DNA of 64,000 bases. It comes from Rossellomorea marisflavi. Lineage in GTDB: Bacteria; Bacillota; Bacilli; Bacillales; Bacillaceae_B. The stretch spans positions 542,163-606,162 of the forward strand of contig NZ_LGUE01000004.1 in the NCBI RefSeq assembly GCF_001274775.1. The letters are read 5' to 3'. The translations under genes were made by a program, and so were the position numbers. Positions 18,601 through 25,993 of this stretch are shown piece by piece; position 1 is the first letter of the stretch; each line of letters starts with the position of its first letter. The notes beneath the pieces are model-generated. The model did no database searches, was not told the origin of the DNA, and saw only the letters and a program-made list of their open reading frames with translations.

Positions 18601-20784
18601 TTGATAGAGATTGTCTCGGGAAAGATTGAATGCGATCATGGCGTCAGCCTTCATCTTCTCCAGGCAGATTGATTCGGCTTTGGGTTCCCCGGACAAATCC
18701 GTAAAGTGCAATTCACTCTTTTTCTCCTGGTCTATTACACAAAGAGGTTCCCCTTGCCTGGAAATGAAATTGCTCTTCAATCCCTCCTGACTGGATAGAA
18801 GCGCATCCAGCCTTTCTCTTATATGCTCAGTGTCTATCTTTCCATGTACTTCTACATAACCAGGTAGATTGTATAAGTGACTGTCGCCTTCCAGTTCATT
18901 GATGAACCACAGCCTTTTTTGAGCGTATGACATCGTTTCTCCCAGGCTTCGATTTCCTTTCGGCTCAACCTCTTTCCTCACAGGCAGTTGCTTCCTGCCT
19001 TCTAAATAGGCCGCCTGCTGCTGAATGGTCGGATACGTGAAAATGGTTTGAAGATCGACTGGAATAGAATAGATCTCTTTCAGCTTCCTTGATAATCTGG
19101 CTGCGAACAGCGAGTTTCCGCCCATATGCAAGAAATGAGTGTCGGTATCGGTAATGGTATGACCTAAAAAAGACTCCCATATATTCTTAAGGTGGGCTTC
19201 CATCGGGGTCAGTGTTCCAGACAATGGTGACTTAATCATTTGAAAAGGCGAAGGCAACTGCTTTCGGTCGATCTTTCCGTTGGCGGATAAGGGGAATTCG
19301 TCCATCGTGACAAAAAAGGATGGAATCTTGTAATCGGGCAAGTATTCCCTTAATGTTTCTCTTAACCGATTATCATTCCAGTTCTCAGAATCCGTTAGCG
19401 TTACATAAGCCGTCAAGTAGGCTTGATCCCGTTCTTCATAAGCTGTCACGATACTATGCTTGATACCGGACTGTCTTTCGATGATGCTTTCGATTTCCCC
19501 AAGCTCGATCCTCATCCCCCTGATCTTCACCTGGAAATCGTTTCTCCCTATGTATTCAATCGCCCCGTCTGACCTGCGTTTGCACAGATCCCCAGTCCTG
19601 TACAATTTTTGGCCATGACAGAATGGGTGTTCAATGAATCGTTCCCTCGTGATGTCCGGCCTATGGTAATACCCCTTAGCAAGGCCAGCTCCTCCGATAT
19701 ACAGTTCTCCCTCTTCTCCATCTCGAACAGGATGGCCATCCGCATCCATGATGAATAATTGTGTGTTGCTGATTGGAAAACCGATAGGAACCTGTGAACT
19801 GGATGGGTCACCGGTACATTTCCACCACGTTACATCGATGGCTGCCTCGGTAGGTCCATATAAGTTATAAAGGTCAGTCTGACCATATAAAGAGAAAAAC
19901 AGTTCTTCAGTCGATTTCTTCAACGCTTCTCCACTGCAGATCACCCTTTTCAGAGGGGAAATGAGTTGTGGAGATACCCCTTCCAGGAACAACTGAAGCA
20001 TAGATGGTACAAAGTGCACCGTAGTGATCCCATACTTCACGATTGTCCTCGCCAGATAGTCTGGATCTTTATGACCCTGCGGTTCAGCGACAACCAATGC
20101 TGCCCCCGTCATGAGCGGCCAGAAGAACTCCCATACTGAAACATCAAAGCTGTATGGGGTTTTCTGCAGGATCCGATCATTCTCCGTCAGTTGAAAGTGT
20201 TTCTGCATCCATTGCAAACGATTATTCAATGCGAGATGAGTATTCATGACCCCTTTGGGTTTGCCCGTGGATCCCGACGTATAAATGATGTACATTAGCC
20301 CGTCCCCGAAACAGTCAGAAAGGTCTTCCTTCCCCCGGTTAGTCCAAAAAGCATCCTCAATGAATAACGGGGTATTCGCTTGTGTTGCCGCAAGAGTGAT
20401 GGACTGCTCGTATGAACTAATGATCACCGGTGCCTCGACTTCCTCCAGAAGTTCATGAATCCTACGGGACGGCAGGGAAGGATCAATCGGAACATAGGCT
20501 CCTCCTGCCTTCAGTACGCCCAGCAATACGGTCACTAATTCTACTGATCTCTCTAAACAAATCGCGACCGGCTCTTCACGCTTCAACCCTTTTTCTATCA
20601 AAACGTGAGCGATTTGATTTGCTCTTTCATTCAACTCCCTGTAAGTGAGTGAAAGAGAATCAGAAAGGACAGCCGGGTTATCTGGTGTTTTCTTCACTTG
20701 TTTCTCGATTAACTGATGGATAAGCAGGTCATGGTCCGGGAATATCTCGGATGGACCACTTATTCCATGTATCATGTTCTTCAT
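12676..20784 (-). CDS. Three-module nonribosomal peptide synthetase, A-T-C-A-T-C-A-T
   Basis: The order is A1 (20-515), T1 (MGGNS, Ser near 558), C2 (HHIIFDGWS near 746), A2 (TSGSTGAPKG near 1213), T2 (LGGHS near 1608), C3 (HHIICDGWS near 1796), A3 (TSGTTGKPKA near 2262), T3 (LGGHS near 2640). It begins with adenylation, so it is the initiating enzyme. Pocket residues read by eye: A1 D-V-W-H-I-S-L-I-D, a serine code; A2 D-D-I-Q-V-S-T-I-D, unusual for an acidic second position; A3 D-V-R-H-F-A-L-L-A, which partly resembles aminoadipate-activating LYS2-type pockets. A2 carries WGATE and A3 YGQTE where YGPTE is usual. No epimerase is seen. With the next enzyme it would make a tetrapeptide. Confidence 0.95.
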   Translation of the reverse strand: MKNMIHGISGPSEIFPDHDLLIHQLIEKQVKKTPDNPAVLSDSLSLTYRELNERANQIAHVLIEKGLKREEPVAICLERSVELVTVLLGVLKAGGAYVPIDPSLPSRRIHELLEEVEAPVIISSYEQSITLAATQANTPLFIEDAFWTNRGKEDLSDCFGDGLMYIIYTSGSTGKPKGVMNTHLALNNRLQWMQKHFQLTENDRILQKTPYSFDVSVWEFFWPLMTGAALVVAEPQGHKDPDYLARTIVKYGITTVHFVPSMLQLFLEGVSPQLISPLKRVICSGEALKKSTEELFFSLYGQTDLYNLYGPTEAAIDVTWWKCTGDPSSSQVPIGFPISNTQLFIMDADGHPVRDGEEGELYIGGAGLAKGYYHRPDITRERFIEHPFCHGQKLYRTGDLCKRRSDGAIEYIGRNDFQVKIRGMRIELGEIESIIERQSGIKHSIVTAYEERDQAYLTAYVTLTDSENWNDNRLRETLREYLPDYKIPSFFVTMDEFPLSANGKIDRKQLPSPFQMIKSPLSGTLTPMEAHLKNIWESFLGHTITDTDTHFLHMGGNSLFAARLSRKLKEIYSIPVDLQTIFTYPTIQQQAAYLEGRKQLPVRKEVEPKGNRSLGETMSYAQKRLWFINELEGDSHLYNLPGYVEVHGKIDTEHIRERLDALLSSQEGLKSNFISRQGEPLCVIDQEKKSELHFTDLSGEPKAESICLEKMKADAMIAFNLSRDNLYQFHLYKISEEHYYFYYNFHHIIFDGWSETVFLHAVFAPHEEGPQSDYQDYVNRQALAVDSEEMLADVDYWRAKLEGDIPQIKLFKTQKELKVPSNEGETTTFPIPTELLKELEKMCTANSATLYMGMLALYKLLIYRLSHEKDIVVGTPIAGRNDERDQGTIGLFVNTVVIRDLLDEKMTFLDVLSTVKTSSLEAIARGDVPFEKVVEAVQPNRTLTQHPLFQYMFAFQNFPEFTHPADDVTISPPTLLSNGTSKFDLTLFLENEGEEMIGKWEYRTGAFDQEHMDDLTSMFLELLRSAVSCPATPLTELSLLSEDVEQHIIHGLNDTENVFPDVLLHELFEEQVERTPGQRAVVYEGMEMTYRELDERANQLARLLVRKGVSPDTPVGIVMNRSVEMVIGIVGILKAGGAYLPIDVDIPKNRMTDILLSAKATICLTNVGSLTLQSDSIEILNYESESAHIRSFGKTKPSVSMTPTNLVSVYYTSGSTGAPKGVSSTHQGWVNRVCWMQNKHHMQEGEVALQKTTLTFDDAAIEFFWPLMVGGTVALIPPGMHKDPVSILDYAMTYDVSLLQFVPSMLQMVVEEMTEEKKAKLSRLRVVVSSGEALKSELVEAFYQKMPGDLFNTWGATEVSIDSTCFDCKSYHQNAGEPLSEIVSVGRPIDNNRIYVLDSHLNPVPFAVPGDLYISGIGLARGYLNNPEKTKTSFVDDPFHTGEKMYRTGDRGYLTKQGDIMFLGREDNQVKIRGMRVELGEIESKIRAVEGVKDAVVLVVKNDEKSGLAAYFTSDAQEDIRLVIKQSIQLELPDYMVPGFFVQLTEFPLNANGKVARNQLPEATEAHLVLNSTYAEPRSRQEERVLEVWKEKLKVSQIGIHDNFFELGGHSLLAVQIMSSVNKLFSTSVPVKQLFEKPTVSGLTAALVQSDSATYNYERLTAKADDQEGIPLSDAQKRIWFLEHLHPGTSYHMPLVLSFEGHTDAMKLEATINKLMKRHDALKTVFHNKNGSPVQRVNHEMSVELNIIESNEGIQEIIQSECKEPFDLSKGPLVKGTVVNEKGKSTLILVFHHIICDGWSLNVIKEELLTLYAGGVLTDDTEVVQYPSYTLWQKEYEDSPENQAQMAFWKNELSGHVPVLQLPTDHIESGGTNHTIHMTLEGELSDEIKTFSKSRKLTPFMVFYSAYAALLSRMAGQNDIIVGTPVVNRNLQELEKSVGIYLNTLPLRTRVDEDHTSTDFFLQSKETILNAFTHGDRPFEKIVEEVQPERNLNRNPLFDVLINYRSFEEQKTYVINGVEVKEVEVDEIQSKFFMTFYIEETGDGFHLSLSYRNDLFSKARMDAFLLQLKRWVESSIQNPDQRVAEISLVTGDQHLPDLSADLRGQSYPRVTSLIERRAKEAPDSTAIEEKGLHFTYGKLVQTVDLLANSLPSVGISPGEVVAVYGKKSYRTIVGILGVLKAGSIFMTIDENIPEERAGSMLEEAGASLILTTMPVHSPRAFGQSKVRVVDMDDLLHESTENSLNGSGVSRGQNEEAYIYFTSGTTGKPKAIVGTHDGLSHFLHWQRDEFNIQPEDRFAHLTNVTFDVYLRDAFLPLISGAALCIPRDGERSMDFLYEAAITRCHAVPSLSTQWLKESPQARLPSLKSIFFAGEPLSQKLVSQWKGRSGADIICLYGQTETTLAKGFQREEEMLDQYEHLPIGNVLPDTQLYILNKAQTLCGIGELGEIVVRTPYRTKGYLHLPENGFKQNAFSDDPHDAVYFTGDLARYLPNGMIQIDGRDDDQIKIRGVRANKNEIIAAIKNLTGVNDCYVLDDKISGETTITAYVDVENEKVVPSIRQELIHVLPMAMIPSQFIPVPHMPVTASGKVDRRKLRGYKPSKREGSIPMESPTEAILLEIWKGLIERDDIHNTDNFFELGGHSLLIIRMAAAIQDRLGRELQLKDVFQYPTVHSLAAYLDTQGKITGSPTIKKIKRTKHLVKE

Positions 20785-20785
20785 G

Positions 20786-22036
20786 TTATTCTCCTCTCTG
20801 CCGCCACTTTTTTATGACCAGACAAGCATTATGTCCTCCGAAGCCGAATGAATTACTCAGCACATGCTCCACTTTTCGTTTTTGTGCTTTATGGGGAACA
20901 TAGTTCAAGTCCATCCCCTCATCCGCTTCTTCATAATTGATGGTAGGCGGAATCAGTTCGTTCTGTATGGTCAATACACTGGATATCAGTTCCGCCGCCC
21001 CGGCTCCGCCCAGCATATGTCCAGTCATCGATTTGATGGAACTCACCGGTACATCCACCGATTCAGGCCCAAACACCTGCTTAATGGCAATTGTTTCGGT
21101 ATAGTCATTTAACTTCGTACTGGTTCCATGGGCATTGATATAGTCAATGGCTGATGGTCTTAATTCTGCATCCGCCAAGGCATTCATGATTGCTCTTCTG
21201 GCACCTCGAGCCTCGGGATCAGGCGCGGTAATATGGTAGGCATCCGTCGTGGCACCGTATCCTGTAAGCTCTGCAAGGATCGGTACCCCCCTTTCCAAAG
21301 CGGAATCCAATGACTCCAGTACAACCATGCCCCCACCAGCGGCAATGACAAAACCATCTCTTTGCTTATCAAAGGGACGGCTCGCTCTTTGGGGTTCTTC
21401 ATTATGTGTGGAAAGAGCTTTGATTCGGGAAAAGGACGCTAAATCAAGAGGGGTCACTGCCCCCTCTGCTCCTCCCGCCACGATGATATCCGCTTCACCG
21501 TACTGGATGCTCCTCATGGCTTCTCCGATGGCGTTGGCGCTTGCCGCACATGCTGTAACAAATGCACCGCTCTTCCCCCGTGCTCCCAATAAAAGAGAAA
21601 TTTCATTAGCCGGGGCATTGATCAACATGCCCGAGGCCAGATATGGGCTGATTCTTCTTGGTCCTTTCAACATGATTTTCTGATAGTTTTCCAGGATCAT
21701 TTTTGTGCCGCCCATCCCTGAACCGACCAGGACACCCACTCGAAACGGATCCAATTCCCTAAGTGAAAGGGATGCCTGATTAATGGCCTGTCTGGCTGCT
21801 GCCATTGCATATTGGGTAAAGGTATCCATCCTGCTTTGTTCCTTTGAAGAAAAATGATCGTCCGGGTTGAATCCTTTTACCTCTCCGCCAATCCGTGTTT
21901 GGTGATCAGTGGTATCAAACGACTTAATATAATCAATTCCACTCAACCCATTTGATATATTCTCCCAAAACGTTTGGATTGTCAGACCTGATGGGGAGAT
22001 GATTCCCATCCCGGTAACCACGACTCTTTTTTTCAT
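20786..22036 (-). CDS. Beta-ketoacyl-ACP synthase II-like protein (FabF family)
   Basis: 416 residues with an intact KAS II active site: TACAAS with the nucleophilic Cys near 163, NAHGTST near 302 and SMTGHMLGGAG near 338 supply the Cys-His-His triad. FabF elongates acyl-ACPs in type II fatty acid synthesis, but a housekeeping fabF normally follows fabH; this copy is the first gene of an NRPS operon (one base before the synthetase gene) with no ACP, reductase or dehydratase around it. It may act as a drug-tolerant second copy of the target enzyme, or supply an unusual acyl unit. It appears to start its own transcript, since a terminator lies upstream at 22172-22200. Confidence 0.9.
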   Translation of the reverse strand: MKKRVVVTGMGIISPSGLTIQTFWENISNGLSGIDYIKSFDTTDHQTRIGGEVKGFNPDDHFSSKEQSRMDTFTQYAMAAARQAINQASLSLRELDPFRVGVLVGSGMGGTKMILENYQKIMLKGPRRISPYLASGMLINAPANEISLLLGARGKSGAFVTACAASANAIGEAMRSIQYGEADIIVAGGAEGAVTPLDLASFSRIKALSTHNEEPQRASRPFDKQRDGFVIAAGGGMVVLESLDSALERGVPILAELTGYGATTDAYHITAPDPEARGARRAIMNALADAELRPSAIDYINAHGTSTKLNDYTETIAIKQVFGPESVDVPVSSIKSMTGHMLGGAGAAELISSVLTIQNELIPPTINYEEADEGMDLNYVPHKAQKRKVEHVLSNSFGFGGHNACLVIKKWRQRGE

Positions 22037-22171
22037 AAGAAGACCCCTTCTTTTATGATTTCTGTTTACATTTTACAAATAGCGCATTTTTCCTACATCC
22101 GTATATTCCGCAACTTTTCACGTCGCTCTTCTCTCACAGTGGACGAACCCGTTTCCATGCGAGGCGCGATC

Positions 22172-22200
22172 AAAAAAAAAAGCCGGAAGCCCGGCTTTTT
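22172..22200 (-). terminator. Rho-independent terminator after the flavin monooxygenase
   Basis: On the minus strand AAAAAGCCGGGCTTCCGGCT is followed by a run of ten T. It lies just past the monooxygenase stop and separates the antiporter-monooxygenase unit from the FabF-NRPS operon. Confidence 0.8.
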
Positions 22201-22204
22201 CTTT

Positions 22205-23740
22205 TTATACTGGTTGCTTTGCTTCCACGGTCATGATGATCTTCTTGATCTCTGGTAGGTATACGTCTTTGCTAAATCGTGATTCGAGATGTTCTTCTAA
22301 GTTAAATGCGTGAATTCCTCGGTCATCCTTGACTCTGATTACGGGATGGATATGCACGCTCTTATCAGGATCTCCCGGTTCCCTCGGGATACTGAAAGAT
22401 TCCTGGAACTGATGAATGTCTCCATACTCCATGGTCAGGAAGAGGAGCGACTCATCATTCATCTCGACGAATTCATTCTTCGTACGGTATCCCAGTGAAA
22501 TCCAGTTATCACCCTGAAGCTTCAACAATTGCCCCACATAGCCCGGCTGCAACCATAAATCCGGCGATTCATTGAGTTCTTCCAATACATAGTCCTCCAC
22601 TGGCATGGTCAACGCTTTCGACCTTGAGTCGATGGCACCGGTCTTCTCAGCCAAATGATGGGCAAGAATCTTCGAATTGTATCTGAATCCATGAATGAAA
22701 CCGCTTGTGGTGGTGGTACGATAGTCCAGCCCATGTGTCTGAGCCCCCGCGAAATAAAGCCCCTCCACTTCCGTCGATTCAAATGTACCGCTGATGGACG
22801 GGAACTTATTGTGTAGCCACTTGATGTCAAAATCTTCAACTAAAGATTGAAGGCTTGACTTAAACCCGGTTGCTGCCACCACTTCATTGAAGAATAGTGT
22901 CTCGACCTCTCCATTTGCGTGAATATACTCAACCGTCACATCAAACCCGTCTTCCACCTTTTCAATGTTACGGATATGACAGTCCAGCAGGGCGGATTGA
23001 TGCTTTAACTGATAATTTTCAGCAATGATTGAGTTGACTGCCCTAATGTTTCCTACGTAATGTGTCTTGAACGCAAGCCTAGCTGACGATGGGCTTGCAA
23101 GCATAATGACATTTGCTTCATTCAGGATGTCCTGAGCGCATTCCGTCCCGCTGTTGCCTTTCCCTAAAATCAGCACCCTCTTGTCACGATAATATTCTTT
23201 TGCGTGCATATCCTCATACTTCGTCACATGATCAATCCCTGGTATATCCGGTGTTACAGGTTCCAATCCAGTGGCTACCACAACATATCTGGTCACGAAG
23301 ACGCCTTTGCTCGTGTGCACCTCAAATAGTCCATCTTCCGTCTTACTGGTACCGGTCCATTTGGTATTGGTATGAACAGGCAGTTCATACGCTTCAACCA
23401 GGTCGTTCAACATATTGACGACGGCTTCCCTCTCAGGATAAAAGTGACGGCTGTAGTTCCTCATCAAGATTTTCTTCTCATTGGTAATGAGACTGTTCCA
23501 ATCAAAGCGTTCAGAGAAGCGACTCTCCGGGGCTTTTCCGGTATATAGCTTGTTATTACTGATCAGCTTTCCGTGTACAGGGAACTTCGTAAAGGAATGA
23601 CCTGCTTTATCTGACGCTTCGAGAATGGCGATATTCGGAGTGATGTTTTGTTCCTTGCATAGTTCATAGTAGGTGATGGCCGTCTGCACCCCACCAGGTC
23701 CCCCTCCAATAATCACTACATCATAGATTGATTTGTTCAT
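22205..23740 (-). CDS. FAD/NAD(P)H-dependent monooxygenase (class B flavoprotein family)
   Basis: 511 residues with two Rossmann motifs: VVIIGGGPGGVQTA near 9-22 for FAD and VLILGKGNSGTECA near 193 for NAD(P)H, plus a late ATGFKSS motif and LYFAGAQTHG, as in flavin-containing and N-hydroxylating monooxygenases. It has an extra C-terminal segment of roughly 130 residues with no motif I recognise. Such enzymes oxygenate amine or sulfur atoms. Three bases separate it from the antiporter gene, so they form one transcript ending at a terminator. Proximity suggests tailoring of the peptide or its building block (for example N-oxygenation of a diamino acid), which is inference. Confidence 0.85.
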   Translation of the reverse strand: MNKSIYDVVIIGGGPGGVQTAITYYELCKEQNITPNIAILEASDKAGHSFTKFPVHGKLISNNKLYTGKAPESRFSERFDWNSLITNEKKILMRNYSRHFYPEREAVVNMLNDLVEAYELPVHTNTKWTGTSKTEDGLFEVHTSKGVFVTRYVVVATGLEPVTPDIPGIDHVTKYEDMHAKEYYRDKRVLILGKGNSGTECAQDILNEANVIMLASPSSARLAFKTHYVGNIRAVNSIIAENYQLKHQSALLDCHIRNIEKVEDGFDVTVEYIHANGEVETLFFNEVVAATGFKSSLQSLVEDFDIKWLHNKFPSISGTFESTEVEGLYFAGAQTHGLDYRTTTTSGFIHGFRYNSKILAHHLAEKTGAIDSRSKALTMPVEDYVLEELNESPDLWLQPGYVGQLLKLQGDNWISLGYRTKNEFVEMNDESLLFLTMEYGDIHQFQESFSIPREPGDPDKSVHIHPVIRVKDDRGIHAFNLEEHLESRFSKDVYLPEIKKIIMTVEAKQPV

Positions 23741-23743
23741 GAA

Positions 23744-25024
23744 TTATCTCTCCTTCACTTTATTATATTTGATAAGCGGGAAGACCCGTCGTTTACCTAG
23801 ATTCATTGAGTAAGAAGCTTTATATAAAGGCATGGCCAATGCAGTGGTGATGATCGCCATCCAGACAAGGATGGTAAATAGATTCTGACTGATCAACCCG
23901 TAAGCAAGTCCAACATTCAGGACAATCAATTCCATCAGACCCCGCGCATTCATCAGTGAACCTACAGCAGATGCATCCCTCCAGGAATAGCCCATGCGTT
24001 TCATGACAAACATGCTACTGAAATATTTACTTGTTACAGCGAGCACCAAAATGAGGACGAACAGGAGAAAGATGGTCATGGTCAAACCGTTGAAATGAGT
24101 GTTGATTCCTGAGTAAGCAAAGAATATAGGGACCAAGAAAACAACGACAAAATGTTCTAACCGCGTATTAAGCTGTTCTTGGAACTTCTTGCCCTTAGGC
24201 ATAACCAAACCAAGCATAAATCCTCCAAACACTGAATACACGCCGATAAAGTCAGTGAGTGCAGCAGCGACCAAGACAAGAACCAGAACCAACGCCATGT
24301 TCGCCTGTGTTAACAAGCCAGTCTGTTCGACCTTATCCCCCATCTTCTTGAGTAAGGGTTGGACAACCAGGAATAAGATGAGGGTGAAAATGGTCGTATA
24401 GATGATTGTCATAATGCCGCCCGTCACTGAGCTGGTTTCAACCAGCGCAATCAGGATCGCCAGGGCAAGCCAGCCTAAAACATCGATGATGCTTGCAGAA
24501 AGCAGGGTCGTTGCACCGATCTTGGTATTCAATATGTTCCGCTCCTGCAGGATCCTTGCCAGCATCGGAAATGCCGTCATGGAGAATGCAATTCCGACAA
24601 ACAATGAGAAGTACAGAGTGTTTCCTTGAGGTTCAAAGTATGTGATGAAAGCAAGGGAAAGGCAAATTCCTGTGAGTAAGGGTACAAAAAATGCAGATAC
24701 CGCCAGGGAGCCCGCACTAGTAAAGAACTTCTTGTCGTACCCCTTGAAGTTAACTTCAGCGCCCACCAGGAACATATACAAAGCAAGGCCAAGGTTGCTC
24801 AGCATATACAAGATGGTTTTAATCTCCGCTGTAAAGAGTGAAGCAAATGCATCCGGTGCGATGACTCCAAATAGTGTTGGTCCCAACAGGACCCCTGCAA
24901 TCATTTCCCCCAGAACCCGGGGTTGGCCGATCATCAAGCAAAGCTTTCCTACTATCCTTGCTGCAGAAATGATCAGGATCAATACAACCAACAAATTGAC
25001 AAACAAATGCATATCGGAACTCAT
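23744..25024 (-). CDS. CPA2-family cation:proton antiporter (Kef/NapA type)
   Basis: 426 residues, about 12 hydrophobic segments, with the CPA2 hallmarks GQPRVLGEMIAGVLLGPTLFG near 35-55, LFLVGAEV-like (MFLVGAEVNF), the ASIIDVLGW segment holding the transport aspartate, and SLMNARGLMELIVLNVGL near 365. It exchanges Na+ or K+ for protons across the cytoplasmic membrane; which ion is not evident. There is no TrkA-N regulatory tail. Antiporters of this type are found beside some Bacillus antibiotic clusters. Here it heads a two-gene transcript with the monooxygenase and is divergent from sfp. Confidence 0.9.
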   Translation of the reverse strand: MSSDMHLFVNLLVVLILIISAARIVGKLCLMIGQPRVLGEMIAGVLLGPTLFGVIAPDAFASLFTAEIKTILYMLSNLGLALYMFLVGAEVNFKGYDKKFFTSAGSLAVSAFFVPLLTGICLSLAFITYFEPQGNTLYFSLFVGIAFSMTAFPMLARILQERNILNTKIGATTLLSASIIDVLGWLALAILIALVETSSVTGGIMTIIYTTIFTLILFLVVQPLLKKMGDKVEQTGLLTQANMALVLVLVLVAAALTDFIGVYSVFGGFMLGLVMPKGKKFQEQLNTRLEHFVVVFLVPIFFAYSGINTHFNGLTMTIFLLFVLILVLAVTSKYFSSMFVMKRMGYSWRDASAVGSLMNARGLMELIVLNVGLAYGLISQNLFTILVWMAIITTALAMPLYKASYSMNLGKRRVFPLIKYNKVKER

Positions 25025-25175
25025 ATCTATCCTCTCTTCCAGTTACTTTATTCCCCCTGAATATTACATGGGTACCAGATTCCTCACATCAGTAAATAAC
25101 GCAAACATTCCTTCTACCTATTGGAAATGATTCTTAAACCGAGTATTTTAATAAGTAACAGGAGGTGGAAAGTGG

Positions 25176-25880
25176 ATGACAATATCGCATTACACTTTAT
25201 CGCAACAGCACGTGCACATTTGGATGATTGATTTGACTATTTCGAGGGATACGAGTGGGGATGTCTTGAGCCGAGAAGAAATGGTTCGTGCTGAACGATT
25301 CGTTGACCTACAATCCAAAAGACACTATATGACGTGTCGCAGTGCACTCCGGATCGTGCTGAGTTATTACATGGACTTGGCTCCTAAAGCTATTCTTTTC
25401 ACGTACAACGCCAATGGAAAACCATACATAGCTCCTTCTCAGAATACCCATCAACTTCAATTCAACCTAAGTCATCATGAAGAGGCATGTTGCATCGCAA
25501 TCACAGCGTCTCAAGAAATCGGAGTGGATATCGAAAGCATGTCAGGACCGTCATTAGAGGACGCCATGGAGATGTTTATCTCTCAAAGCGAAATGGAAGC
25601 ACTCCCAATCGTAACCGTTGAACGCTCGACATCACTTATCCATCTTTGGACACAAAAGGAAGCGTTACTGAAGGCCAAGGGTACAGGACTACAATCCGAC
25701 CCCAAGCAAATACATGGCTATGTGACCCCTTCCTTTCCCCTCATTAATTCACCCCTGGAAGGATATAAATTAAACTCGTTCACCATGGGAACGAATATCC
25801 TCTCCCTCTGTACGGAGCACGACATTCACTACGACATCAAACCTTACGAATCCTTAGAAAAACAAAAAAACGTAAAATAG
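25176..25880 (+). CDS. sfp: 4'-phosphopantetheinyl transferase, Sfp type
   Basis: 234 residues of the Sfp/HetI/AcpT superfamily. LQFNLSHHEEACCIAI, IGVDIESM with the Mg2+-binding D-x-E, and LWTQKEALLKAKGTGL are the three conserved motifs. It moves phosphopantetheine from CoA to the serine of carrier domains, as needed by the four carrier domains of the adjacent synthetases. AGGAGGTGG sits 8 bases before the ATG. It is divergent from the antiporter gene, and its last codons overlap the left arm of a strong terminator, so it is a monocistronic gene. Confidence 0.93.
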   Translation: MTISHYTLSQQHVHIWMIDLTISRDTSGDVLSREEMVRAERFVDLQSKRHYMTCRSALRIVLSYYMDLAPKAILFTYNANGKPYIAPSQNTHQLQFNLSHHEEACCIAITASQEIGVDIESMSGPSLEDAMEMFISQSEMEALPIVTVERSTSLIHLWTQKEALLKAKGTGLQSDPKQIHGYVTPSFPLINSPLEGYKLNSFTMGTNILSLCTEHDIHYDIKPYESLEKQKNVK

Positions 25881-25906
25881 ATACAAGGATCTATTTTACG
25901 TTTTTT
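25865..25906. terminator. Strong terminator overlapping the sfp stop codon
   Basis: An 18-bp perfect inverted repeat (AAAAAACGTAAAATAGAT and its complement) around a 6-base loop ACAAGG, ending TTTTTT. The TAG stop of sfp lies inside the left arm. Confidence 0.85.
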
Positions 25907-25907
25907 G

Positions 25908-25966
25908 CATACTCAGTATATACTTTTGGGTATACTCAGTATATATTTAAGTATATACTCAGTATA
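25908..25966. promoter_or_regulatory. Three palindromic operator repeats, exact 23-base period, before the ABC exporter
   Basis: The 13-bp palindrome TATACTCAGTATA occurs at 25931-25943 and 25954-25966, with a near-identical copy (first base C) at 25908-25920. Starts are exactly 23 bases apart, about two helical turns, so the copies lie on one DNA face. They fill the region between the sfp terminator and the exporter operon that includes a PadR-family gene, making them likely PadR binding sites for autorepression. Confidence 0.75.
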
Positions 25967-25993
25967 CAACGAACATTCTTTAGGAGGCTAATC

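Noticed and set aside
24642-25130. 162-codon plus-strand ORF opposite the antiporter gene
   Set aside because: Shadow of the antiporter coding sequence; no ribosome site and no recognisable motif.
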